From Spongiactinospora sp. TRM90649 (GTDB taxonomy: Bacteria; Actinomycetota; Actinomycetes; Streptosporangiales; Streptosporangiaceae), in assembly GCF_029382225.1 (NCBI RefSeq), contig NZ_JARLTC010000054.1, forward strand, positions 1 through 42,284: a stretch of DNA of 42,284 nucleotides, in the 5' to 3' direction. Under the pieces are notes generated by a model that made no database searches, was not told the origin of the DNA, and saw only the letters and a program-made list of their open reading frames with translations. Position 1 is the stretch's first letter, and each line of letters opens with the position of its first letter. Positions 9,714-17,460 of this stretch are shown here, one piece after another. The position numbers were made by a program, and so were the translations under genes.

Positions 9714-10150
9714 TCGGAGTCGATCTCCTCGGCAAGAGCCTGACTCAGGTCAGGGCCACGTTCTACGAGTTCCAGGGAACGACAGAGAAGCAGGAAGGAC
9801 TGGTCGAGCTTACGTTCACAGATGGAACATGTAGACGCTTCGAAGTCGGCGCCGATGGGGAGTCTCTGCGCGGAAGAGCCGGGCCGTGGGTAGATCCGTT
9901 TACCGCTCCTCTGAGTGAGGAGAATGAGCATTACGTCAGGCAGCACGGCAAATATACTGCCTTTGACCTTGCCGACGAACCCGGCTATCGGCAGATCATC
10001 GGACGGCGCGTTTCGGAGGTTAGGCCAATATTTGATGAGGAGTCTGGCAAACAGATCGGCGTCGTAGCCAATTTCGACGGAATCTGCTTGTGCATCGAGG
10101 TGGCAGCCGACGAACTTTACGTCAGTTTCGAGAAGGAAGGAACAAGGTAA
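9683..10150 (+). CDS. Candidate immunity protein for the RHS toxin
   Basis: The 155-residue protein follows the toxin directly. ATG at 9683 overlaps the toxin end by 31 bases; a TTG at 9710 overlapping the toxin stop is an alternative start. The sequence shows an internal duplication: GKSLTQVR...F...GLVELTFTDGTCRRFEV in the first half and GRRVSEVR...F...IGVVANFDGICLCIEV in the second, so the fold is probably a doubled beta-rich unit. It is acidic and soluble with no signal peptide, as expected for a cytoplasmic antitoxin. Position, overlap and matching A/T-richer composition support immunity function; I do not recognise a named family. Confidence 0.75.
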   Translation: MVQEGQENELIGVDLLGKSLTQVRATFYEFQGTTEKQEGLVELTFTDGTCRRFEVGADGESLRGRAGPWVDPFTAPLSEENEHYVRQHGKYTAFDLADEPGYRQIIGRRVSEVRPIFDEESGKQIGVVANFDGICLCIEVAADELYVSFEKEGTR

Positions 10151-10441
10151 ATAGCCCCGCCGTCGACACTTGTTCCGCTGACACGGCTTCAACTTGACCA
10201 CCAGGGCCCTTCCTTTGCTCTTTGTAGTTAGCTTGGTTCAACCGGTTGCTCGACACCGCGTCCGACCAAGAGGAGGCTCGTTCCGCATGGGAGACCAAGA
10301 GAGAGCATCTTGGCACCTTCGCTCTCAGTACGGCGGAGCCAATGAAATGCAACAAGGGCAATATCCAGGAACCGGCAGCCAACAGAAGATAAAACACATT
10401 GAGCGTTACTCACTGCGAGGGCGCACAAAGCCGTTGCATTC
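10151..10441. other. Non-coding tail after the immunity gene
   Basis: About 290 bases of moderate GC with no convincing gene. Short open frames on both strands have no ribosome site and no recognisable motif. It lies where RHS loci often keep decayed, displaced toxin tips, but I see no HINT or RHS core motif in any frame. Confidence 0.4.
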
Positions 10442-10969
10442 TCATCTGGCGAGATAATTGCAGCCCTGGCCTGGGCGGGCAGTTGAGCGTGCACCCGATA
10501 CGGAAATGATAAACGCACCCCCGATGATCGCCGGTTGTCTACGCCAGACGATCGAAACAGGGACCACACCCGCTTGTTCTTGCCTCCTGCAAGGGGTGCG
10601 CAGCGGACCTTCAGCTCTTTGATAAACCTTGTTGGCCAAGGTGATGATCCCGGAGAGCAGGTCTGGCGACACCGTACCGGTAGCAGCAAGGATCACCAGG
10701 GCCAATGCCAGATCGGCGCTACTGGAGTAGACAGGGGCGCCCGCCGAACGCACATTCATCATGGCCTGCTCGTCGGGCCAGTTCATTCCGCTGTTGAGGG
10801 CGGCGGCACGCAGACGGTCACGAACAGGCCAGGCCGACGGTGCCGGAATGCCTCTGCGACGCAGCCTGGGAGTTCCGGGCATCGTGTCGGCGTCATTGTC
10901 TACAAGCCGGCCGACCGTTCCGATGCGGACGGCCGACCGCATGGAGGCGTACGCCACCGCGCTCACCAT
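10442..10969 (-). CDS. ChlI-domain protein, truncated (N-terminal domain of YifB/ComM type)
   Basis: The first ~115 of 175 residues match the ChlI domain that opens YifB/ComM Mg-chelatase-like AAA+ proteins: RIGTVGRLVDNDADTMPGTP, then VRDRLRAAALNSGMNWP, then SSADLALALVILAATG. The AAA+ ATPase part is absent. After LLSGIITLAN the sequence stops resembling the family and becomes Arg-rich, so the 3' end may be decayed or frameshifted. The ATG (first base 10969) overlaps the end of the DUF4192 gene by seven bases, so it is the last gene of that operon. It is either a stand-alone ChlI protein or a remnant. Confidence 0.6.
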   Translation of the reverse strand: MVSAVAYASMRSAVRIGTVGRLVDNDADTMPGTPRLRRRGIPAPSAWPVRDRLRAAALNSGMNWPDEQAMMNVRSAGAPVYSSSADLALALVILAATGTVSPDLLSGIITLANKVYQRAEGPLRTPCRRQEQAGVVPVSIVWRRQPAIIGGAFIISVSGARSTARPGQGCNYLAR

Positions 10970-12039
10970 CCCGCCGGAAGTACCGGATGGGCGAAGCTGG
11001 GGTATTCGCGCGCCTGCGCGGCGATCGCGTCCTCCTGCTCACCCCAGTCGATGCCGAACATCATGGCGGGCGGCAAGCCCACCTGGATCGCCTGCCTGAG
11101 CAGCAGGGCCCACCTGTAGTCAGGATCGGCGGACAACGCCCGTTCGATGGCGACCCCCGCCAGCGCACCGTCTCCCCGGTACAGCGCGGCGAAGGCCAGG
11201 AGTGAGGCGGGAGCGGCGCCGAATGCGGGTGGAACCTTGCGGGTCACCTCCATCCACAGTTGCACCTGTACGTCGGCGCTGTAGCGCTCGATGCGGGTCA
11301 GCGCGAAGTCTCGGACCGCGATCGAGGTCAGCGCAACGCCCAGCCAGGCCACCGTTTCAACATCGAGATCCTGACCGTCCCGGATGCGATCCAGAGCTTC
11401 GGTGACCCGCGCGACGCCCTCGCCGTACCAGTCATGGCCTTCCTCGATCAGTTGCCGGGCATGAGCGCACATTTGCTGCATGGTGCTGTAGCCATGAGCC
11501 TGATCGAAGCCGCTCGATGGGTCCAAGGTCGCGGCAAGTGCCGCACGGTCAGGGAGGGCACGCATGCCGGCCAGTACCGCTGTCGCGGCGGGCACGCTGC
11601 CGGACACGTCAACCGCCACCCCATCGGGTGGACAGCAGGTCATGTCCGGACACAGGTAGGACCAGTAACGCCCGTCCTCGACGCGGAGAGCGTCTCCAAC
11701 GCCGATCCCCGCGCTGCACATGGCCTGCATGGCGGCGTCCATGACCGGCGTGACTCGGGTCCCAGGTCCGTACCCCACAAGCAGTGCCTGCCGGATGCCA
11801 TTGCGGACCAGAAGCCGAGCGGCCTGGGTCGTCTGTTCTGCGGTTTCCTCCGCCTCCTGTGACAGGTCGAAGCGAAGGATGCCTGCTGCGGTGCGCCCGT
11901 CGTCGGAGATCATGAACACGACCAGGCTCAACGACGGATGGAAGCCGATCATGTACGGCACGACGGCGATGGCGTCGGCCGGGCTCGTGATCACGATGGT
12001 AGGCATGGACTCGGTGACAGGCTCCGATACAGCGGTCAT
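10963..12039 (-). CDS. DUF4192 domain protein
   Basis: The 358-residue protein starts at an ATG with GGAGG (complement of 12046-12050) six bases ahead. The N-terminus has the DUF4192 hallmark: a short IVITSPADAIAVVPYMIGFHP segment split by the family pattern, then LVVFMISDDGR. The C-terminal part is helical (AFAALYRGDGALAGVAIERA) and ends near DWGEQEDAIA. DUF4192 proteins are common in actinobacteria and have no firm function. It is followed by an overlapping ChlI-domain gene on the same strand, and preceded by a 146-residue unknown gene from which a hairpin separates it. Confidence 0.88.
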   Translation of the reverse strand: MTAVSEPVTESMPTIVITSPADAIAVVPYMIGFHPSLSLVVFMISDDGRTAAGILRFDLSQEAEETAEQTTQAARLLVRNGIRQALLVGYGPGTRVTPVMDAAMQAMCSAGIGVGDALRVEDGRYWSYLCPDMTCCPPDGVAVDVSGSVPAATAVLAGMRALPDRAALAATLDPSSGFDQAHGYSTMQQMCAHARQLIEEGHDWYGEGVARVTEALDRIRDGQDLDVETVAWLGVALTSIAVRDFALTRIERYSADVQVQLWMEVTRKVPPAFGAAPASLLAFAALYRGDGALAGVAIERALSADPDYRWALLLRQAIQVGLPPAMMFGIDWGEQEDAIAAQAREYPSFAHPVLPAGW

Positions 12040-12059
12040 GAGGTACCTCCAGATATGAG

Positions 12060-12079
12060 AAAAGCCCTCATGCGAGGGC
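12060..12079 (-). terminator. Rho-independent terminator after the 146-residue gene
   Basis: On the minus strand GCCCTC and GAGGGC (12064-12079) form a 6-bp stem with a GCAT loop and are followed by TTTTCTC. It lies between the stop of the gene at 12093 and the ribosome site of the DUF4192 gene, so it can end or attenuate transcription from upstream. Confidence 0.55.
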
Positions 12080-12092
12080 GAATGAAGTGAGG

Positions 12093-12533
12093 TCAGCGGG
12101 GCTGGTCAGACCCGTGACCGGCGATGTCGAGGACAGCGCCCTCAGAGGGCGTCCCAACAGACTTCGGAGAGGCGAGCAGTTCCCCTGTAGTGGCCAGAAA
12201 CTGGCGTGCGGCCGTCCGTGAGGCGTGGGCCAAAGCGTGATCGAACAGAGTCCCCGGCCGAGCGGCTGCTGTTTGCCCGGTCAGATAGTGCCGCGCCCGC
12301 ACGCGTACCCGCCGCACAGCGTGCGCCGCCTCGGCACCCTCTCGGCTGATGTGAGTGTCGACCTGTTCCCACCAGACCCGTACGGCGGCGCAGTATGCGA
12401 CCGAGAACAACATCTGAGAAGTGAGCCGCTCGCCACGCTGTACCTGACACACCAGTTCTGCGGAAGCCGAGTAGTCGGCGTGCCGGGCCTGCTCGATAGC
12501 GTCGGCGATCTGTTGTCCTTGTGAAACACCCAA
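12093..12533 (-). CDS. Unknown helical protein, 146 residues
   Basis: I place the start at a TTG (first base 12533) because a GGAAGGGGGACC ribosome site lies just before it; another TTG at 12590 would add 19 residues but has a weak site. The product is rich in Ala, Arg and Gln and predicted mostly helical (for example QQIADAIEQARHADYSASAE and AHAVRRVRVRARHYLTGQ). There is no signal peptide, membrane segment or recognised motif. It precedes the DUF4192 and ChlI genes on the same strand and may be part of that accessory group, although a hairpin lies between. Confidence 0.6.
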   Translation of the reverse strand: MGVSQGQQIADAIEQARHADYSASAELVCQVQRGERLTSQMLFSVAYCAAVRVWWEQVDTHISREGAEAAHAVRRVRVRARHYLTGQTAAARPGTLFDHALAHASRTAARQFLATTGELLASPKSVGTPSEGAVLDIAGHGSDQPR

Positions 12534-12982
12534 CGGTCCCCCTTCCTGGGTGCGGCGCGTCAAGGAAGCGGGAAGGATCACCCAACTCAACCTGAACTAT
12601 CACGCCATATGAACGCGCTCGCGTTGCTGCACTCCCGTGACGCGTCCTCCCCCTTTAATACGGTGACCAGAACGGCCCGACCGTCCGCACCCGGCGGCGT
12701 TCTCCAAGTCGCACGCCTCCGTTAACGACGGGCCGTCCCAGCCTCCCTTGTCCGCTCGCGACGCATCCATATCGAGCCGCGTATAAGGACAAGTGAGAAG
12801 CGGAGCATCACCGTTCACGTCGAGCGCTACCGGCGAATCTCGATCTCACTTAAATACGGTTAGCGGAGGCCCTCAACCGTCCGTGACTCCAACAATTCAT
12901 GAGTCCAGCAAGATGGGATCGGCGTCACCGGTACAACAAAGGGCCCCAGAACTCCGCTGAGGCCCTCTGCGTTTCTCGTGGG
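12534..12982. other. Intergenic region between two minus-strand genes
   Basis: This 449-base gap holds a terminator for the gene at 12983 (12940-12966) and presumably the promoter of the gene at 12093. An open frame of 72 codons at 12600-12818 has no ribosome site and no recognisable content. I see nothing else. Confidence 0.45.
12940..12966 (-). terminator. Terminator after the 270-residue gene
   Basis: Read on the minus strand, AGGGCCTC (12959-12966) pairs with GGGGCCCT (12940-12947), an 8-bp stem with one G-T pair and an 11-base loop, followed by TTGTT. It starts 16 bases past the stop codon at 12983. Confidence 0.6.
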
Positions 12983-13795
12983 TCAGTCGCCCTGGCTTTC
13001 CGCATCGCCGTACGTCAGCGTGTCCCGGGCCTCGTCAAGCCGCTCGGACAGTTCCCGCCACTCCACCCGCGCCGCCTCCCGTACCCGGATCACGGCCCGC
13101 CGGGAACCGTACGCGCCGCCGTAACGCTTCTGCGCCACCTTGCTCAAGATCCCCGCCCGCCCCAGATCATCGGCCCGCGCAGCAAGCTCCATGACCTCCG
13201 TGATGGTAGGAAAGTCCTGGCCGTCCCCGAAAGCCTGCCGGAAGATGGTGGCGCTGTTCTGCGCGACGCAGAACGCCACGGCCGCCTGTGCGACGTTCTC
13301 CGCATGCGGCAGCCCTCGCATGAGCTGAGCGCCCGGCGTGGCGTCGATCTCGCTCGGAGGCACGTCGATCCGGTACCCGTTCCGCGCCGCCGCATCCCGG
13401 ACGGCCCACCGCTGTAGCGTCGTCCTGGTGATCGTCATCTCCGCGCCGTCCCGGCGGACGTAGACCCACGCCAGAGCGTCGGGCGTGCTCTCGGAAGCCG
13501 CACGGCAGGACGCGACAACGTCCCGAAGCCGCTGAGCGAAGAGGAGAACGGCGTCCTGCGTGACGTCATCCGAGACGTCATCTGTCCCGTACGGCGCGTG
13601 TCCCTGCTTGACGATGGTGGCGCTTCCGTCCATGCGCTTGCGGGATCGCGTGGCGTCGACCGTACGGCAGTAGCCCCGTGCCAACCGCTGAATTTCCGTC
13701 CAGTCGTCCGGCGTCACGCGCGCCATGTCTTCCGACGTAAGCCTTTCTCCAGGAACATTGGTGGGAACGGATTTACCGGCAGCGAGACTCGACAT
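12983..13795 (-). CDS. Unknown DNA-associated protein, 270 residues (sigma-factor-like segment)
   Basis: The ATG (first base 13795) has GGAG eight bases upstream. The segment DDVSDDVTQDAVLLFAQRL (about residues 73-91) resembles the DDVVQDVFL helix of sigma-70 region 2, and ARVEWRELSERLDEARDTL near the end is a strongly helical tail. Between them lie Arg-rich helices (RTTLQRWAVRDAAARNGYR). This suggests a regulator or nucleic-acid-binding protein, but the rest of the sigma fold (a clear region 4) is not evident, so I do not name it a sigma factor. It stands alone between two intergenic regions, with a terminator after it. Confidence 0.65.
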   Translation of the reverse strand: MSSLAAGKSVPTNVPGERLTSEDMARVTPDDWTEIQRLARGYCRTVDATRSRKRMDGSATIVKQGHAPYGTDDVSDDVTQDAVLLFAQRLRDVVASCRAASESTPDALAWVYVRRDGAEMTITRTTLQRWAVRDAAARNGYRIDVPPSEIDATPGAQLMRGLPHAENVAQAAVAFCVAQNSATIFRQAFGDGQDFPTITEVMELAARADDLGRAGILSKVAQKRYGGAYGSRRAVIRVREAARVEWRELSERLDEARDTLTYGDAESQGD

Positions 13796-14363
13796 GATCT
13801 ATCTCCGAACTGTTCTGATGCGACGCTCTTATACGCCGCACTTTCCTTTGATAGATCCATTCCATCTACTCGCGCCACGCAACACAACGACATCGATCGC
13901 GTCCCAGGCAATAGAATCGCAAATCTCAACACCACAAATTGTTGCACGCCAAGCAACCTCGGCGCGCGCACACAAAGCGCTCCGCCATAACGACAAGGTG
14001 ATAGGAATGCCTTTTGATGCGACAGATATGAATTCACGGAAAAGCGGAGGGTGACATTGAAGGTGCGACCGCCAAAGGAAATTGCTCAACCCTTCCATCT
14101 TCTGATGGGCAAGGACATCCCTTCAGTCGGGCCACCGATCGGTTATGGCCGCCCGACCGTGACCTGGGAGTCCAGGCCACGCCTCTTGACCGCTCTCAAT
14201 CGGCTACCCATCGGTGTGCCATCGGTCATTTCAGCGGTTGATCGAGCCGAATGAAGGCATAGTGCAGGGCAGTGGAAAGTCAGCCAGCACAAGAGCACGC
14301 GGCCTATCGTCACCTGCCGGGCCGCTCGCGCGAATCCGGTTCAATCATGCTCGACCGACACCG
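13796..14363. other. A/T-richer intergenic region
   Basis: This 568-base stretch has lower GC than its surroundings, especially 13810-14040, and carries no convincing gene. A short frame at 14051-14254 has a ribosome-like GGAGG but no family resemblance. The region presumably holds the promoter of the gene ending at 13795 and the end of the TauE/SafE transcript. It may be foreign or decayed DNA. Confidence 0.45.
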
Positions 14364-15179
14364 TCACCCATGACGGGCCACATTGACGGCTGAGATCAGC
14401 AGGAGGATGGCCAGAACGGGGATGAGCACCAGGGCCGGCATGACTCCCAGCAACAGGCTACCGATGAGCGCGCCCGTGATCGAGCCGACGACCATGACGG
14501 CAGCGAAGCGTAGGTTGGCTACCAGGACGGCGAAACTGCCATCACGGCTGTAGCGGGCGAAAGCGACGAGCATGGTAGGCAGGGAGACGAGTAGGGACAG
14601 GCTGCCAGCGATCTTGATGTCAGTCGCGTAGAGCAACACGATCGTAGGAATCAGCAGTTCGCCGCCTGCCACGCCCATAATGGCGGCCACCACACCGATG
14701 CCGAACCCAGCCGCGACAGCGGCGGCCACCCGGGCCGGGCCGGGCAGCTCCAAGGTGCCCAGAACGGTTACGTGGGCGAGCACCAGGGCGGCGGCCATGC
14801 CCATCATCAGCACGGCGAGCACCTTGTACAGGGTGGCGGTGTGCATGCGCACGGCCCACGTCGCGCCCGCCCAGGCCCCCAACAGGCTCCCGGACAATAG
14901 GTTGGCAGCGACGGTCCAGTGCACGGCCAGGTCGGTGAGGGGTACCGCCATCAGCCAGGCGGGCAGCGCGGTAAACACCATGATCAGGCTCATTGCCTTG
15001 TTCATGATGACCGCTGCCAGAGCGGCGAACCCGAACAGGCTGATGAGCAGTGGTAGTCGGAATTCAGCTCCCCCCAGACCGATCATGCCGCCTAACACGC
15101 TGACGGCGGCACCTGCGGCGAACACCAGTGGCAGGCAACGGGCGGCACCGACGGGCGAAGCGCTTTGGCCCGCGGACAT
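14364..15179 (-). CDS. TauE/SafE family permease
   Basis: The 271-residue membrane protein has about eight hydrophobic segments and the two family half-repeats: GGMIGLGGAEFRLPLL near residue 30 and GVAGGELLIPT near residue 165. TauE/SafE proteins export sulfite or other small sulfur-containing or organic anions; the substrate here cannot be told. The sequence 5' of the ATG is not native: an IS256 remnant begins within a few bases of it, so the original promoter and ribosome site are probably lost. Such permeases are often paired with an ArsR repressor; one with Cys residues lies at 19055, beyond other insertion debris. Confidence 0.88.
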   Translation of the reverse strand: MSAGQSASPVGAARCLPLVFAAGAAVSVLGGMIGLGGAEFRLPLLISLFGFAALAAVIMNKAMSLIMVFTALPAWLMAVPLTDLAVHWTVAANLLSGSLLGAWAGATWAVRMHTATLYKVLAVLMMGMAAALVLAHVTVLGTLELPGPARVAAAVAAGFGIGVVAAIMGVAGGELLIPTIVLLYATDIKIAGSLSLLVSLPTMLVAFARYSRDGSFAVLVANLRFAAVMVVGSITGALIGSLLLGVMPALVLIPVLAILLLISAVNVARHG

Positions 15180-15182
15180 GCG

Positions 15183-15613
15183 ATTAGGCCCGCCAGCATT
15201 GGGACGCCGTCGCCAAGGCGCTCAAGCCCGTCTATACCGCTCCGACCGAAGCCCGCTGCCTTGGAGCGGTTCTTGGAGTTCGCGGAGGTCTGGGGCGGCC
15301 GGTATCCGGCAATCGTGAGGCTGTGGGAGGACGCCTGGGCCGAATTCGTGCCCTTCCTCACCTTCGATGCCGAGATCTGGCGGGTGATCTGCTCGACCAA
15401 CGCGATCGAGTCGGTCAACGCCCGCATCCGCCGGGCGGTCAAGGCCCGCGGCCACTTCCCCAACGAGCAGGCCACGCTCAAGTGCGTGCACATCGCGGTC
15501 ATGAGCTTGGACCCGACCGGGAAGGGCCGCAAACGCTGGGTCACCCGGTGGAAGCCGCGTTGAACGCCTTCGCCATCACCTTCGAAGGCCGCTTGACCCC
15601 GACTGCCCGATAG
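15183..15613 (+). pseudogene. IS256-family transposase remnant (C-terminal third, two frameshifts)
   Basis: The reading QHWDAVAKALKPVYTAP, AALERFLEFAEVW, WRVICSTNAIESVNARIRRA, ARGHFPNEQATLKC, ALNAFAITFEGRL is the C-terminal end of an IS256 (mutator-like) DDE transposase, including the catalytic Glu region ICSTNAIES. The parts lie in three frames: an extra base near 15251-15258 and a missing base near 15554-15558 are needed to join them. The N-terminal two thirds are absent, cut at the start of the TauE/SafE gene. The frame ends at TAG 15611-15613. It is dead and marks an old insertion followed by deletion. Confidence 0.85.
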
Positions 15614-15779
15614 ATCCCCTTCACAACCGAGATGCACCGATTACTGGACAAACCCATGACAGAGCGTGGGGATTCTTCCACACAGAAGTCGTGGCATATC
15701 AGTGTGTACGGGACCAACGTGATTGCCTTGTAAGTCGATCGCGATTGACAGCGAAGATCGCTGTGTAAGGGTAGACGCC

Positions 15780-16235
15780 ATGAGCATGAAGCCACACAGC
15801 TTGATCGGCATGGGGTACGAGGGTGTGGGAGACATCGCATCGTTCCTGCGACGCGTCCAGGCGCACGACGTCTCAACCATCGTTGATGTGCGCCTCAATC
15901 CCATCTCGCGGAAGCGTGGCTTCAGCAAGACCGCGCTGAGCAATGCGCTGGCCGATGTTGGGGTGGCTTATGTCCACGCACGTGAACTCGGCAATCCTAA
16001 GTGGAATCGGCCCGGGTTTGCCGGGCCTCACGATGAGCTGATGGCGGCTCGCGCGATATATGCGAAAATCATCGATAGCGCTGATGCCGATGCTCGACTC
16101 GATGAGATCGCCGCTGCAGCAAACGATAGCATCGTGGCTTTGTTGTGCTTTGAGACCGACGAGTTCCGTTGCCATCGGCACGTTCTCCTGGACCGGCTCA
16201 CATCCGGCAGGGGGTTGCCAGCCGGCATCGGCTAA
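15780..16235 (+). CDS. DUF488 family protein
   Basis: The 151-residue protein begins at ATG 15780 with AAGGGT upstream. It has the DUF488 signatures: GMGYEG at the start, VDVRLNPISRKRGFSK near residues 39-54, ARELGNPKW, and a terminal CFETDEFRCHRHVL motif with two Cys and paired His residues. DUF488 proteins are small, widespread and functionally open; the conserved Arg and Cys/His residues suggest a nucleotide- or metal-related active site. Its last bases overlap the stop of the 279-residue gene on the other strand. The pair lies between two insertion-sequence scars, in a setting typical of defence or accessory genes. Confidence 0.85.
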   Translation: MSMKPHSLIGMGYEGVGDIASFLRRVQAHDVSTIVDVRLNPISRKRGFSKTALSNALADVGVAYVHARELGNPKWNRPGFAGPHDELMAARAIYAKIIDSADADARLDEIAAAANDSIVALLCFETDEFRCHRHVLLDRLTSGRGLPAGIG

Positions 16236-17071
16236 CGGCGGGGATAGAAGACGCCGAGCACGCTGAAGACGTGCTCACGCTTGGCCTGGTTTCCGACGTA
16301 GAACACTACGTCATTGCTGGGCGCGCACATTTCGCTGAGCCACCGTTTGCGAAGAGCTTGCATGGCCTCACGGTCGTCGAGTCCGGTCAGGTTGCGCTGC
16401 AACGCCACCAGTTCCCAGTCCAGAAGTCCCTGGCGATGGCCCGAGCAACGCGCCTCATGGCATCGATACCGGTACCACGCCTTGAACCGCGGAGCCTGGA
16501 GCGCCGTGCGCGGAGCCGACTCGAACAGGTCCAGCTGGCTGACGTATCTGTCGATTTTCACCCGTTCATCGAAAGTCCATCCCGGATGCGGTTCGATGTC
16601 GAAACCGGTGACCTCGCGCGGACGGATGGCCGCCAGTGACCGGCCTGGAGGCCTCGTACGGACTGCCTCCAAGAGTCCGCACATTGTCCCATGAATATGT
16701 TCCCGCACGTAGGGCAGTCGCCTGTTCCACGTCGGCAGGTGACCCTGCTTGGTGACGGTTGCGACAACAGGCCGCCAACTTTCCGGACGTCGATCACTGC
16801 GGTTCGGTCGTGCGTCAAGGGTGATTATGTCGTATTTCTTAAACTTGTTCGGCTGATCGAGCTCTCGATAGTTAATCGGGTAAAGCCGCACCCACCCTTC
16901 CTTCCCGAGATCAAGCCGTAGAGCAGCGACGCACACCGTCTCCCCGTACGACGCGGACGGATTCGGCGCTGCTTTCACTGTGATGAGCAACCGCATCTGT
17001 TCGACGCCTGGATGAACAGGTTTCACTGGGGTCTGATCCGGATCTGGAGCGAACAACGAGTGCTGCGTCAC
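16232..17071 (-). CDS. Unknown 279-residue protein paired with DUF488, Cys/His motif
   Basis: A GTG start (first base 17071) follows GGAGG by eight bases. The first half has a beta-rich conserved-looking core: VCVAALRLDLGKEGWVRLYP, INYRELDQPNKFKKYDII. The second half has RCHEARCSGHRQGLLDWEL, a C-x4-C-x2-H arrangement that could bind zinc, and ends in VFYVGNQAKREHVFSVLG. I cannot name a family, but I associate this kind of sequence with neighbours of DUF488 genes. The stop codon overlaps that of the convergent DUF488 gene, so the two are tightly linked although transcribed toward each other. Confidence 0.7.
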   Translation of the reverse strand: MTQHSLFAPDPDQTPVKPVHPGVEQMRLLITVKAAPNPSASYGETVCVAALRLDLGKEGWVRLYPINYRELDQPNKFKKYDIITLDARPNRSDRRPESWRPVVATVTKQGHLPTWNRRLPYVREHIHGTMCGLLEAVRTRPPGRSLAAIRPREVTGFDIEPHPGWTFDERVKIDRYVSQLDLFESAPRTALQAPRFKAWYRYRCHEARCSGHRQGLLDWELVALQRNLTGLDDREAMQALRKRWLSEMCAPSNDVVFYVGNQAKREHVFSVLGVFYPRR

Positions 17072-17460
17072 CTTGAGTCCTCCCCAGTGGGCGATCCCGA
17101 CCTTTCATAACTAACCCGGAAGTGCCACGCCAGCAATAGCCCCGGGTGTTCGCCGCCACAGGTCGCGACTCAAGGAGTCCTCGCTATTGATTAAGGTGCA
17201 GCATCTCGACAGTTAAGGAACGCCCGAATTGCTGGCGCCAATGAAGCGAGGCCGCAGCGTCCGGAAAGCTGACCTACCTGCGCGATGAGCAATTGCCGGC
17301 TTCACCGCTTGGCCCTACGGCCAGCACCCGATCTCCGGCGGTGGGCGGTCGTACTTTAGCTTGTTCGCGGTGCTGCACGGCTTAGGTCTGTGAACCTCTA
17401 GCTTGATCACCATTTAGGTGGTACGACTAAACTATGGTTAGTGTCGGGAGGTTGGAGCCC
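17072..17460. other. Divergent intergenic region
   Basis: This 389-base gap lies between the unknown minus-strand gene and the nuclease-like gene. It has mixed composition and no convincing gene or RNA. A candidate promoter for the plus-strand gene is at 17403-17433. Confidence 0.45.
17403..17433 (+). promoter_or_regulatory. Candidate promoter for the PD-(D/E)XK-like gene
   Basis: TTGATC at 17403-17408 and TAAACT at 17428-17433 are 19 bases apart, slightly long for a HrdB promoter. Transcription would start near 17440, past the ATG at 17434, which favours the GTG at 17461 (GGAGG at 17447-17451) as the true start. Confidence 0.35.

Noticed and set aside
10194..10689. Open frames on both strands after the immunity gene as displaced RHS tips
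   Set aside because: None contains an RHS core, HINT motif or ribosome site, so they cannot be supported as orphan toxin modules.
12600..12818. Possible 72-codon minus-strand gene
   Set aside because: No ribosome site, no motif, and it lies in an otherwise non-coding gap.
14051..14254. Possible 67-codon plus-strand gene
   Set aside because: A GGAGG is present but touches the GTG start, the sequence has no family resemblance, and codon use is unlike the neighbours.
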